From: Janthinobacterium sp. 61
GTDB lineage: Bacteria > Pseudomonadota > Gammaproteobacteria > Burkholderiales > Burkholderiaceae_D
DNA length: 64,000 nt
Reading direction: 5' to 3'
NCBI RefSeq assembly: GCF_002846335.1
Contig: NZ_PJMQ01000001.1
Coordinates: 124,001-188,000 of the forward strand
This document shows positions 51,978 to 60,701 of the stretch, piece after piece; the stretch's first letter is position 1, and each line of letters opens with the position of its first letter. Position numbers and translations under genes: made by a program. Below the pieces are notes generated by a model. The model was given only the letters and a program-made list of their open reading frames with translations. It did no database searches and was not told the origin of the DNA.

Positions 51978-53120
51978 ATGCCTTATCGACAGACCATGCG
52001 GACCGTGCGCCTGGCGCTGCTGGGGGCGCTCATGACGGCCCTGCCGCTGGCGGCGCAGGAGCAGACACAGGAGCAACAGCAGGCTGCGGCACAGTGGCAG
52101 CAGCAAGCGCAGGACAAGAGCATCTACCTGGACGAAGACTATGCGGCGAGCGACGTGCGCCACGCCGCGTATGCGCTGCGCACGGCGCCCGTGCGCGACG
52201 AGGCGCTGGGCGCCTGGCACGTGCTGCTGGAGTTTCCCGACGCGCCGGGCACGGTGGCGCTGGAAACCTACGCCACGGACCTTGATTTGCGCCAGGCCAC
52301 GTTCGTCCACCTGCGCAAGTGGTATTACCCGAATGGACAACTGGCCCGCGATGAGAGGCTGGACGCCAAGGGCAATGTGCTGACCGGTGGCGCGTCATTC
52401 TATGCCAACGGGCAGGTCAAGCAGCGCGTGACCCTGCTGCCGAACGGGCGCGACAGCATCTCCGAGAATTACCATGAAAATGGCCAGCTGATGAACCGCA
52501 TCAGCTACCACGGCAAGCAGATGGCCGATGGCGAGTACGTGTCATACGGGCCGAATGGCAAGATGAGCAGCCACGCCTTCCTGAAAGGCGGCAAGATGCA
52601 TGGCGTGCAGGAAGTGTTTTACGCCAATGGCAAACTGTTCCAGCGTAGTCATTTTATTAATGACAAGCAGGATGGCGAGTTCCTCACCCTGGCCGAGGAT
52701 GGCAAGGTGCTCGCCCGCAAGGTCTGGGTGGATGGCGAAGCCGACGGCTGGTCATTTGAAAGCCATGACAATGGCCAACTGGCGCAAAAGGCACTGTACC
52801 GCAAAGGCAAGCTGCTCAGCATGCAGAAGTGGGGCAGCAACGGCAAGCCGTCGATCGCCTGGCAGCAGGACGCGCAGGGGCGCGAGCAGGGCGATGTCAC
52901 GCAATGGCATGACAACGGCGTGCGCGCCAAGGTCATCCCCATGCGCGATGGCCAGCGCCATGGCTTGCTGCAAGTCTGGGCCAGCGACGGCAGCCTGCTG
53001 CAGCTCGTGCCGTATGAGCACGGCAAGAAGCAGGGCATCGAGCGCCGCTGGGACAAGCTGGGAAAACAGGTATGGGAGAAGGCTTGGCAGGCCGGAGCGC
53101 CAGTGCCTGCCGGGCTATAG
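51978..53120 (+). CDS. secreted MORN-variant (YwqK-like) repeat protein, paralog 2
   Basis: ATG 51978 gives a 380-residue precursor with a signal peptide (MPYRQTMRTVRLALLGALMTALPLAAQ). It is a clear tandem duplicate of the preceding gene: the RTAPVRDEALGAWHVLLEFPD domain, ADLDLRQATFVHLRKWYYPNGQLARDERL and the final YEHGKKQGIERRWDKLGKQVWEKAW are shared almost position for position. It adds a Gln-rich linker (EQTQEQQQAAAQWQQQAQ) after the signal peptide. An upstream in-frame start inside paralog 1 is rejected. Together with paralog 1 it forms an operon. Confidence 0.88.
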   Translation: MPYRQTMRTVRLALLGALMTALPLAAQEQTQEQQQAAAQWQQQAQDKSIYLDEDYAASDVRHAAYALRTAPVRDEALGAWHVLLEFPDAPGTVALETYATDLDLRQATFVHLRKWYYPNGQLARDERLDAKGNVLTGGASFYANGQVKQRVTLLPNGRDSISENYHENGQLMNRISYHGKQMADGEYVSYGPNGKMSSHAFLKGGKMHGVQEVFYANGKLFQRSHFINDKQDGEFLTLAEDGKVLARKVWVDGEADGWSFESHDNGQLAQKALYRKGKLLSMQKWGSNGKPSIAWQQDAQGREQGDVTQWHDNGVRAKVIPMRDGQRHGLLQVWASDGSLLQLVPYEHGKKQGIERRWDKLGKQVWEKAWQAGAPVPAGL

Positions 53121-53207
53121 GCAGTAGAGGGCCGCCCGCCTTTGCAGGTATCATGTACGGATTCCGGCCCGCCAGCAGGCGTGAAGCCGGCAGGATAACT
53201 GGAGGCA

Positions 53208-53702
53208 ATGGTGGTGGAAGCGGAAGGTTCGGCGATGGCCAAGGCGCAAGGCATGGCCTTGCAAAACATGCGCGTCGTCATGCGCGCGGCGCAGCGGCAC
53301 TCGGCACAGATCGAGAAACAATGTGGCGTGTCGGGCGCGCAATTGTGGGTGATGCAGGAATTGCTGGAGCAGCCAGGCTTGCGCATGGGCGAGCTGGCCA
53401 GCAAGATATCCATCCACCAGACGACGGCCAGCAACCTGGTCGATGCGCTGGTGAAAAAAGCCTATGTGCGCAAGGCGCGCGACCAACCCGACCAGCGCGT
53501 GGTCACGTTGACCTTGACGGCGGAGGGCCAGGCCGTGATCGCCGGCGCGCCGCAGCCGGCCCGCGGCTTGCTGCCCAGCGCGCTGGCCCAGCTGGACCCC
53601 GACAGCCTGGCGCACCTGAACCAGGGCTTGAACGCCTTGCTGGCCGTGGTCGCCCCCGATGACAGGCAGGCGGGCATGCAGCCGTTTCCTTTCACCATGT
53701 AA
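53208..53702 (+). CDS. MarR family transcriptional regulator
   Basis: The 164-residue protein contains a winged helix: RHSAQIEKQCGVSGAQLWVMQEL, LRMGELASKISIHQTTASNLVDALVKKAYV and the wing RKARDQPDQRVVTLTLTAEGQ. The helices at both ends support a dimer. ATG 53208 is used; ATG 53235 (MAKAQG) is also possible. It lies between MORN paralogs 2 and 3 in the same orientation and may regulate them. Ligands of MarR-type regulators are typically aromatic or oxidising compounds; none can be inferred here. Confidence 0.9.
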   Translation: MVVEAEGSAMAKAQGMALQNMRVVMRAAQRHSAQIEKQCGVSGAQLWVMQELLEQPGLRMGELASKISIHQTTASNLVDALVKKAYVRKARDQPDQRVVTLTLTAEGQAVIAGAPQPARGLLPSALAQLDPDSLAHLNQGLNALLAVVAPDDRQAGMQPFPFTM

Positions 53703-53780
53703 TCCAGGGGCAAGCGTGTGGCGGGACTGCCCCGCTTGCCATTATCATCGGCGCTGTCGCACCGTTGATGAGAGTTCGCA

Positions 53781-54749
53781 TTGAAGATAGTCATACCCGT
53801 TTTGCTGGCCACCGTCCTGGCCAGTTCTCCCATCATTTCCATGGCCAATGAGTCGGCCATCCTGGCCTTGCCTTCCGGGCAATCGCCGGCCACCCTGCAT
53901 TTCGACGCGGATTACCAGCCCGCCGTACCCGCTGCGGCCGTGTACGAGCAGCGTGCGCCGCTGCGCCATGATGCGGCCCGCCAGGCCTGGCATTGGCAGC
54001 TGCATTTCGCGCAGCCGCCAGGCAAGCTGCACATGGATGCCTGGCTGCTGGACGCCGACGTGGCGTCGCCCCGCTACGCCTACCAGCGCAGCGTGTATTT
54101 CGCCGATGGCCAGCTGGCCCTGCTGGAAGAGCGCAACGGGGAGGGCGATTTCGACGGCGTGAGCGTCGAGTACCATGCGAACGGCGTGGTGAAGAGCCGC
54201 AAGGCTTACCGCGACGGCGAGTTCGAGGGCTTGCACAGCCATTATCATGCGAATGGCCAGCTGAGCCGTGAATTGCGGTACCAGGCGGGCCAGCCCGCCG
54301 ATGGGCAATACCTGAGCTTTGATGCCCATGGCCAGGTGAGCAACCGCGCGCATTTTGCCGATGGCGTGCTGTCGGGCGAGGCGCAAGCGTTTCATCCGAA
54401 TGGCAGGCTGGCTGAGCGGGGGCCGTATCTGGAAGGCCAGCGCAACGGCCTGCACCAGACGTGGTGGCCGGATGGCCGTGAAAAGTCGCGCCTCAATTTC
54501 CTGCATGGCAAGCCGCAGGGCTGGTCGCTGCTATATTTCGCGAATGGCCAGCTGGACCAGAAAAACCTGTTCGAGGATGGCGTCCTGCTGAGCACGCAAA
54601 GCTGGCGCGAGGATGGCACGCCACTGCACGCCGTCGAGTATGTCGACGGTCGCAAGCACGGCCTGGAGCGCAGCTGGGGCGAGGGCGGCACGCGCACCCT
54701 CTGCGCCTGGCAGGAGGGCCGTTTGCTGCGCCCCTGCAGCCATTTTTAG
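53781..54749 (+). CDS. secreted MORN-variant (YwqK-like) repeat protein, paralog 3
   Basis: This 322-residue gene uses a TTG start at 53781 (signal peptide KIVIPVLLATVLASSPIISMA). It is a more distant relative of the two upstream proteins. The N-terminal domain has YEQRAPLRHDAARQAWHWQLHF in place of YALRT-VRDEALGAW, followed by MORN-variant repeats: YHANGVVKSRKAYRDGEFEG, YHANGQLSRELRYQAGQPADG, FHPNGRLAERGPYLEGQRNG, WWPDGREKSRLNFLHGKPQG. A Cys near the C-terminus (RTLCAW...LRPCSHF) may form a disulfide. It overlaps the convergent ClC gene by 4 bp. Confidence 0.85.
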   Translation: MKIVIPVLLATVLASSPIISMANESAILALPSGQSPATLHFDADYQPAVPAAAVYEQRAPLRHDAARQAWHWQLHFAQPPGKLHMDAWLLDADVASPRYAYQRSVYFADGQLALLEERNGEGDFDGVSVEYHANGVVKSRKAYRDGEFEGLHSHYHANGQLSRELRYQAGQPADGQYLSFDAHGQVSNRAHFADGVLSGEAQAFHPNGRLAERGPYLEGQRNGLHQTWWPDGREKSRLNFLHGKPQGWSLLYFANGQLDQKNLFEDGVLLSTQSWREDGTPLHAVEYVDGRKHGLERSWGEGGTRTLCAWQEGRLLRPCSHF

Positions 54750-56068
54750 TTGGGTGGCGCCGGCAGCCGTTGCAGCTGCAACTGCGCCAGCGCCCCGTAC
54801 AGCGGTTCGCTGAGCACGCGCGACACGGTGCTGGCCACCACGGCGCAGGCCATCAGGCTCAGTACCATGCCGTGGCCGTCGACCATTTCCATGACAATGA
54901 TGAAAGCTGTCAGCGGCGCTTGCGTGGCGGCGGCCAGGAAACCCACCATGCCCAGCGCGATCAGGGCAGGCGCGTGCGGGTAGTGCAGCAGCACGGCGAT
55001 ATCGTGGCCGATGCCTGCGCCGATGGCCAGAGAGGGCGCGAAGATGCCGGCCGGCACGCCCGACCAGACGGTCAGCCACGTGGCCACATATTTGAAGGCA
55101 ACAAAGGCGGGCGAAGCGTCGCTGGCGCCATCGAGCATGGCGCGCGTGGCCACCGTGCCGCTGCCGAACGTGGCGCCATGGCTGGCGATGCCGATGGCTG
55201 CCACCAGCAGACCGCAGACGGCGGCGAACAGCACGGGCCGGCCTTTTCTCCACGCGGACAATCGGCCCAGCGGATTGCCCCGGGCGGAGGCCAGCAGCAG
55301 CCGCGCAAACAGGCCGCCGGCCACGCCCGCCACCAGGGTCACCAGCAAGCCGGGCAAGGCCAGCGCCAGGCCGATAGGGCCGGGGTGGATGATGCCGAAG
55401 TGGGTGGCGTTGCCGTGGATCGACACGGCCATCATGCCGGCCAGCACGATGCCTGCCACGATCAGGCCGCTGTTGCGCTGCTCGGGCGAGCGCGACAGTT
55501 CCTCGATGGCAAACATGACGCCTGCCAGCGGCGTATTGAAGGCGGCCGCGATGCCGGCCGCGCCGCCCGCGACCAGCAGTGAATGGGCGCTCACCTGCGA
55601 GTGACGGGGCAGCCAGCGGCGCGCGGCCAGCATCACGCCGGCGGCGATCTGCACGGACGGCCCTTCGCGCCCCAGTGACAATCCCCCCAGCAAGCCACCC
55701 GCCGTCAGGACGATCTTCGCGGCGCTGAGCTTCAGGGAGACGAACAGCGAACGCTGCTCGGGCGCCACGGCCGCGTCCAGGGTGGCCATCACTTGCGGGA
55801 TGCCGGAACCGGCCGCTCCCATGGCGTAGCGGCGCGTCAGCCAGACCAGCAAGGCGGCGCAGGCTGGTGTCCACAGCAGGGCGAACCACCAGGCTTTGCC
55901 GTTAAAAAAGAGAAACAGGTCCAGTGCTTCCTCCGCCAGCCACGTAAAGCCGACGACGACGAGGCCCGCGATGGCGGCCATGCCGACGACGACGGCGCGC
56001 GACCACCACAGGCGCGGGTTGGCAAATTCATGCTTGAAGGCAGAGGGGATGTCGTGCAAGTGCTTCAT
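54746..56068 (-). CDS. ClC family chloride channel/transporter
   Basis: The 440-residue membrane protein has the three selectivity motifs of the ClC family: GSGIP (GAAGSGIPQ), GREGP with gating glutamate E135 (SLGREGPSVQ) and GIFAPSLAIGAGIG (GxFxP). The intracellular proton-glutamate position in FAIEELSRS carries a Glu, so Cl-/H+ antiport is plausible rather than channel conduction. No C-terminal CBS domains are present, consistent with EriC-type bacterial members. It appears monocistronic. Confidence 0.94.
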   Translation of the reverse strand: MKHLHDIPSAFKHEFANPRLWWSRAVVVGMAAIAGLVVVGFTWLAEEALDLFLFFNGKAWWFALLWTPACAALLVWLTRRYAMGAAGSGIPQVMATLDAAVAPEQRSLFVSLKLSAAKIVLTAGGLLGGLSLGREGPSVQIAAGVMLAARRWLPRHSQVSAHSLLVAGGAAGIAAAFNTPLAGVMFAIEELSRSPEQRNSGLIVAGIVLAGMMAVSIHGNATHFGIIHPGPIGLALALPGLLVTLVAGVAGGLFARLLLASARGNPLGRLSAWRKGRPVLFAAVCGLLVAAIGIASHGATFGSGTVATRAMLDGASDASPAFVAFKYVATWLTVWSGVPAGIFAPSLAIGAGIGHDIAVLLHYPHAPALIALGMVGFLAAATQAPLTAFIIVMEMVDGHGMVLSLMACAVVASTVSRVLSEPLYGALAQLQLQRLPAPPN

Positions 56069-56145
56069 TGCGGCAAGTCCAGGGTAGGGCGCGCAGGGCG
56101 TCGGGGAGACTTGCCATTATATCGATATATTTGCGCAAATGTATT

Positions 56146-57078
56146 TCATGCGCCTGATCCGTGGGCGGCTGGCAACAGAATGCCTGCCTCGGCCAGGAAA
56201 TCGACGAGCGCCCGCACTTTTGGCGCCAGGTGCGGCCCGGACGGCCACAGCAGCCAGCAACTGTGGGCCCGATGATCGGTGATCGCGTAGTCCTTCAGCA
56301 CCTCGACCAGACTGCCTTCGGCCAGCGCGCCGCGCGCATGAAAGTCGGGCAGCCAGGCGATACCCAGGCCTTGCCTGGCGAAGTGCAGGCGCGCATCGAC
56401 GTTGTTGCACACCATCGACACGGGCAAGTCCAGGGGCGCAGCGTCCGCCTCCTGGCGCAGCTGCCACTGTTCGATCTTGCCGCTGTGGCGGAAACGGTAG
56501 TGCAGACAGGCATGCTGTTGCAGCTCAAGAGGATGGCTGGGCGTGCCGTGGCGCGCCAGGTAGGCGGGCGAGGCCACGAGGCAGGAGCGGAACTGGCCCA
56601 GCTTGCGGGCGGCCAGGCGCGAATCGCGGGGCGCGCCGATGCGGATGACGGCGTCGAAGCCATCGCCGACGACGTCGGCCAGCGCGTCGGAAAAGTCCAG
56701 GTCCAGCGCGATGGCGGGGTGCTGCCGGGAAAATTCGGCCAGCGCGGACAGGAACAGGCCGCCCAGTTCCGGCAAGCCCAGGCGCAGACGGCCGCGCGGC
56801 GCCAGATTGCCCGCCAGCTCCTCCTGCGCCACCTGCATTTCCGCCAGGATGGTCTCGCTGCGCGCGAGAAAGAGCTTGCCCTCGGTCGTCAGACTCAGCT
56901 GGCGGGTGCTGCGCTGGAACAGGCGCGCGCCCAGCCGTTGCTCCAGGCGCGCCAGACTCTTGCTGACGGCCGACGGCGAAATGCCGGCCTGGCGCGCGGC
57001 GGCGACAAAGCTGCCCGCCTGTGCCAGTTGCGCGAACAGGGCCACGCCGGAGAGGTTATCGGTATTCTGCTTTTGCAT
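56146..57078 (-). CDS. LysR family transcriptional regulator
   Basis: The 310-residue protein has an N-terminal winged helix (residues ~8-66, VALFAQLAQAGSFVAAARQAGISPSAVSKSLARLEQRLGARLFQRSTRQLSLT) and a substrate-binding domain of the CrgA/DsdC type. It is divergent from the oxidoreductase gene (98-bp gap from its start to the oxidoreductase start at 57177), the usual LysR arrangement. The inducer is unknown, but quinone or electrophile stress is a reasonable guess. Confidence 0.93.
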   Translation of the reverse strand: MQKQNTDNLSGVALFAQLAQAGSFVAAARQAGISPSAVSKSLARLEQRLGARLFQRSTRQLSLTTEGKLFLARSETILAEMQVAQEELAGNLAPRGRLRLGLPELGGLFLSALAEFSRQHPAIALDLDFSDALADVVGDGFDAVIRIGAPRDSRLAARKLGQFRSCLVASPAYLARHGTPSHPLELQQHACLHYRFRHSGKIEQWQLRQEADAAPLDLPVSMVCNNVDARLHFARQGLGIAWLPDFHARGALAEGSLVEVLKDYAITDHRAHSCWLLWPSGPHLAPKVRALVDFLAEAGILLPAAHGSGA

Positions 57079-57176
57079 GATTCATGACAGTTTGGTCAGG
57101 TGTGAAACGCATTGAAGCATATTTTTCTTTGTCGCGTGGCTGCTTACCATGGGCTTTTAACTGCAGGGAGCATGCA

Positions 57177-58187
57177 ATGAAGATGATTGGATTCAGGAAG
57201 GGCAGTAGCTTGGAGGAGAACGATGGCTTGTTCGACATGATGGGAGAATTGCCTGTGCCGGGCCCGCGCGAGGTGCTGGTGCAAGTGCGCGCCGTGGGCG
57301 TCAACCCGCTCGACACCAAGGTGCGCGCGGGGCTTGTGAACGTGCCGGAGCGTGTCGTGACCCTGGGATGGGATGCGGCCGGCATCGTGCATGCCGTCGG
57401 CAGCGAGGTCACCCTGTTCGCGCCGGGACAGGCCGTGTATTACGCGGGCTCCTTCGACCGCACGGGCGCGAACGCCGAATACCACCTGGTCGACGAGCGC
57501 ATTGCCGCGCGCATGCCGGCGACCCTGGATTGTGCACAGGCGGCCAGCGTGCCATTGGCGGCACTGACGGCGTGGCAGCTGCTGTTCGAGCGCTTTGCCA
57601 TCACGCCCGGCGACCGGCAGCCACGGGGCAGCCTGCTGGTGCTGGGCGGCGCGGGCGGCGTCGGTTCGCTGCTGATCCAGCTGGCGCGCCAGTTGACGGG
57701 ATTGACCGTGATCGCCACCGCCTCGCGCAAGGACAGCGCGGATTGGTGCCGGGCCATGGGCGCGCATCACGTGATCGACCATGCGCTGCCCATGCCGGCA
57801 CAGGTGGCGGCCCTGGGCGTGGCTCCCGTGCACCATATCGCCGCCCTGTCGCATACGGCGCAGCATGTCGCGGAACTGGTGGAGCTGATCGCGCCGCACG
57901 GCAAGCTGGCCGTCATCGACGACCACGATGTTTTTGATGCGGCGCCGCTGAAGGGCAAGAGCATTTCCCTGCACTGGGAAATGGTGTTTACGCGGCCTTT
58001 GTACGCTACCGGCGATATGCAGGAACAGCAGCGCATCCTGACCCGCGTGGCGGCACTGCTGGACGAGGGCGTGCTGCGCCACACGCTGCAGCAGCGCCTG
58101 TCGCCCATGGACGCGGCCACCTTGCGGCGCGCGCATGCGCTGCAGGAGCGGGGCGGGCAGCCGGGCAAAATCGTGGTCAGCGACTGA
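57177..58187 (+). CDS. zinc-less quinone oxidoreductase/alcohol dehydrogenase-like protein
   Basis: The start is ATG 57177 (MKMIGFRKG); an upstream start at 57084 is rejected. The 336-residue enzyme belongs to the MDR superfamily (QorA/zeta-crystallin-like). It has the N-terminal VLVQVRAVGVNPLDTKVRAGL, catalytic-domain TLGWDAAGIVHAVGSEV and Rossmann signature LVLGGAGGVGSLLIQLARQL. The structural and catalytic zinc cysteines are absent, indicating an NADPH-dependent quinone/enone reductase. It is 56% or so similar in layout to the gene at 62440, and the two probably share ancestry. Confidence 0.92.
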   Translation: MKMIGFRKGSSLEENDGLFDMMGELPVPGPREVLVQVRAVGVNPLDTKVRAGLVNVPERVVTLGWDAAGIVHAVGSEVTLFAPGQAVYYAGSFDRTGANAEYHLVDERIAARMPATLDCAQAASVPLAALTAWQLLFERFAITPGDRQPRGSLLVLGGAGGVGSLLIQLARQLTGLTVIATASRKDSADWCRAMGAHHVIDHALPMPAQVAALGVAPVHHIAALSHTAQHVAELVELIAPHGKLAVIDDHDVFDAAPLKGKSISLHWEMVFTRPLYATGDMQEQQRILTRVAALLDEGVLRHTLQQRLSPMDAATLRRAHALQERGGQPGKIVVSD

Positions 58188-58193
58188 ACAGGC

Positions 58194-59093
58194 TTACACG
58201 AACAGTTCGTGCCGCGCGCTCTGGCTGATGGCGATGGTGGCCGGGTGGCTCAAACGCCGTTCCGTGGTGATCGCGTAGACTTGCTCGACCAGGCTGTCGA
58301 CCCGGCCCAGCGCCATCACGGCGTACTGTTCGCAGACCTGGGGCGCGATGACGGTGGGCGCGAAAAACAGGCCGGCGCCGGACTGGCCGAAGGCCTTCAT
58401 CATGGCGCTGTCGTCAAATTCGCCGACGATGCGCGGGTGCAGATGATTGTCGCCTAGCCACTGCAGCAAGCGCCCGTAAATGGCGAAGTCTTCACCGGGC
58501 AGCAGCAGCGGCGCGCCATCCAGGCATTGCGGGAAGCCTCCAGTCAGGGTGGCGGCCAGGGCTGGCGTGCCGAACAGGGTCATGCCGCTTTCGCCCAGCA
58601 AATGGTTAAAACCGCGCACGCTCAAATGGGCCGGCATGGGCCGGTCCGCCATGATCAGGTCGAGCCGGTGCACGGCCAGGTCCGCCAGCAGGCTGGCCAG
58701 CCGCCCTTCGCGGCAAATGATGCGCAGCGGTTCGGCCAGGCCCAGCGCGGGCGCGACCAGGCGGCAGGCGATCAGTTTCGACACGGAATCGGCGCAGCCC
58801 ACGCGAAACGTCGTCGTCGCCGTGCGCGACTGGTCGCGCACGATTTCCAGCAATGCGTCACCCGTGCTGAAAATGCTTTCGGCATGGCTGAGGATGCGCC
58901 GGCCCGTATCCGTCAATTCCAGCTGGCGCCCGCTGCGGCGGAACAATTCCACGCCCAGGGTGTCGGCAAACTCGCTGAGCTGCCCGGAAATCGATTGCGG
59001 CGTCAGGTGCAGCTGTTCGGCCGCGCGGGCGATGCTGCCCGTCTTGGCCACCATCCAGAAATAGCGCAAGTGCTTGAAGTTAAGTGTGGACAT
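58194..59093 (-). CDS. nhaR: NhaR-like LysR family regulator
   Basis: The 299-residue protein closely follows E. coli NhaR, the Na+-responsive activator of nhaA. Its N-terminus MSTLNFKHLRYFWMVAKTGSIARAAEQLHLTPQSISGQL is the NhaR form of the winged helix (the HLRYFW phrase and LTPQSISGQ are diagnostic). The C-terminal effector domain is complete. No nhaA is adjacent. It is divergent from the Alx/TerC-like gene and an inverted repeat lies between, so it probably regulates that gene or itself. Confidence 0.9.
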   Translation of the reverse strand: MSTLNFKHLRYFWMVAKTGSIARAAEQLHLTPQSISGQLSEFADTLGVELFRRSGRQLELTDTGRRILSHAESIFSTGDALLEIVRDQSRTATTTFRVGCADSVSKLIACRLVAPALGLAEPLRIICREGRLASLLADLAVHRLDLIMADRPMPAHLSVRGFNHLLGESGMTLFGTPALAATLTGGFPQCLDGAPLLLPGEDFAIYGRLLQWLGDNHLHPRIVGEFDDSAMMKAFGQSGAGLFFAPTVIAPQVCEQYAVMALGRVDSLVEQVYAITTERRLSHPATIAISQSARHELFV

Positions 59094-59110
59094 GCTTTTC
59101 CCTGAAATAA

Positions 59111-59133
59111 ATACATCGATTTTTTCGATGTAT
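59111..59133. promoter_or_regulatory. inverted repeat between nhaR-like and TerC-like genes
   Basis: ATACATCGA (59111-59119) and TCGATGTAT (59125-59133) form a perfect 9-bp inverted repeat around five T residues, followed by a second TTCGATTTGTTCGAT tract. This may be a LysR-type binding site. Confidence 0.55.
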
Positions 59134-59250
59134 TCGTCAATTATATTCGATTTGTTCGATGTTTATATTCAGACTATGATGGTTGCTCAATTCATGCAAG
59201 GAGAGTGCCATGGGCATCAGGATAGAGACAGACAGTTGCGGAGGCCACCG

Positions 59251-60213
59251 ATGAACGGCCTGGAAAGTATTGCGACGGCACCCATGTGGGCCGGCTTCAT
59301 CGCCTTTGTCCTGGTGATGCTGGCACTGGACCTGTTCGTCTTCGGCGGCAACAAGGCGCACAAGGTCAGTGTCAAGGAAGCGGCGACGTGGTCGCTCGTG
59401 TGGGTCAGCCTGGCCCTGCTGTTTAACGGCGGCCTGTGGTGGTATCTGAACGGTACGGCCGGTCCCGAGATCGCCAACCAGAAGGCGCTGGAATTTTTCT
59501 CCGGCTACCTGATCGAGAAAGCGCTGTCGGTCGATAACGTGTTCGTCTTCCTGCTGATCTTCAGCGCCTTCCAGGTACCGATCCAGTACCAGCGCCGCGT
59601 GTTGATTTACGGCGTGCTGGGCGCGATCGTCATGCGTGCCGTGATGATCATGGCCGGGGCCTGGGTGGTAAGCGAGTTCAGCTGGGTGCTGTATCTGTTT
59701 GGCGCCTTCCTGTTGATTACCGGCATGCGCATGCTGGTGGCGGCCGATGCAGAGCCGGACGTGGCGAACAACCCCGTGCTGCGCTTTGCCCGCCGCCACT
59801 TGCGGGTAGCGGACGGCGACCATGGTGAGCGTTTCTTCGTGGCAAAGGGTGGCTTGCGCTATGTCACCCCGCTGTTCCTGGTGCTGATCCTGATCGAGGT
59901 GACGGACCTGGTGTTCGCGGTCGATTCGATCCCGGCGATCTTCGCCATCACGACGGACCCGTTCATCGTCTTCACGTCGAACCTGTTCGCCATCATGGGA
60001 TTGCGGGCCCTGTACTTCCTGCTGGTGGACGTGGCTGACCGCTTCCACATGCTCAAGTATGGCCTGGCGATGGTGCTGGTGTTCATCGGCGCCAAGATGC
60101 TGATCATGCCGTGGTACCACGTGCCGGTGGAAGCTTCGTTGCTGGTGGTGGCAGTGCTGATCGTATCGAGCTGCGTGGCGAGCGTATTCATCACCCGCAG
60201 CGACAAGAAATAA
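59251..60213 (+). CDS. TerC/Alx family membrane protein
   Basis: The start is ATG 59251, with GGAGG about 6 nt upstream (59240-59244). The 320-residue protein has nine or so membrane segments with the family's two acidic motifs: YLIEKALSVDNVFVFLLIF and IEVTDLVFAVDSIPAIFAI. Length and motifs are those of E. coli Alx, an alkaline-induced manganese-related transporter, rather than tellurite resistance TerC itself. It is divergent from the NhaR-like gene, a pairing suggesting cation- or pH-linked control. I did not find the yybP-ykoY riboswitch in the 157-bp leader. Confidence 0.92.
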   Translation: MNGLESIATAPMWAGFIAFVLVMLALDLFVFGGNKAHKVSVKEAATWSLVWVSLALLFNGGLWWYLNGTAGPEIANQKALEFFSGYLIEKALSVDNVFVFLLIFSAFQVPIQYQRRVLIYGVLGAIVMRAVMIMAGAWVVSEFSWVLYLFGAFLLITGMRMLVAADAEPDVANNPVLRFARRHLRVADGDHGERFFVAKGGLRYVTPLFLVLILIEVTDLVFAVDSIPAIFAITTDPFIVFTSNLFAIMGLRALYFLLVDVADRFHMLKYGLAMVLVFIGAKMLIMPWYHVPVEASLLVVAVLIVSSCVASVFITRSDKK

Positions 60214-60293
60214 ACAGCAGTACGGCGCGCCCCGCAAGGCGGTGGCGCGCCTTTGAACGCTTTTTAATTAATTAACTGAGAAAGTAGAAAATC

Positions 60294-60695
60294 ATGCGTA
60301 CCTATGAAATGAACAGTCCCCAGGCAGCGGGACGTATTTTGGCCCTGATGATGGTAGTCGACGGCAACCTGGCCAGCGCCGAGCTGCAAGCCATGCACCG
60401 CAGCAAGATTCTCGAGCATATCGACCTGGCGCCAGCCACTTTTCAGCAACTGTTGCAAGACTTGTGCGACGACATGCTGACGTCGACCGTGCATGGCGCC
60501 GTGCAGCTGGCCAATGGCGTGATCGACAGCCTGCTCGATGAAATCGATGACCCGGATCTGCGCCGCAAGCTGCTGCAAGCCATGTGGAAGATCGCCGATG
60601 CGGACGACTGGCTGGCCGATGGCGAAGCCGTGTTGCTGGCCCGCGCCAGCGCGGCATGGTCGGCGGAAACGAATTTCCGCGCGCATGGTGCCTGA
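60294..60695 (+). CDS. TerB-like tellurite-resistance domain protein
   Basis: The 133-residue helical protein resembles the TerB fold: RILALMMVVDGNLASAELQAM, ISL-like helices and the metal-coordinating acidic pattern near DADDWLADGEAVLLARA. TerB domains are often co-encoded with TerC proteins, as here (80-bp gap). It has no signal peptide. Metal sensing or a peripheral membrane complex with TerC is the plausible role. Confidence 0.8.
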   Translation: MRTYEMNSPQAAGRILALMMVVDGNLASAELQAMHRSKILEHIDLAPATFQQLLQDLCDDMLTSTVHGAVQLANGVIDSLLDEIDDPDLRRKLLQAMWKIADADDWLADGEAVLLARASAAWSAETNFRAHGA

Positions 60696-60701
60696 TGCAC
60701 A

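Noticed and set aside
59094-59250. yybP-ykoY (Mn2+) riboswitch upstream of the TerC/Alx-like gene
   Set aside because: The leader lacks the conserved motif of that riboswitch and consists largely of A/T-rich inverted repeats.
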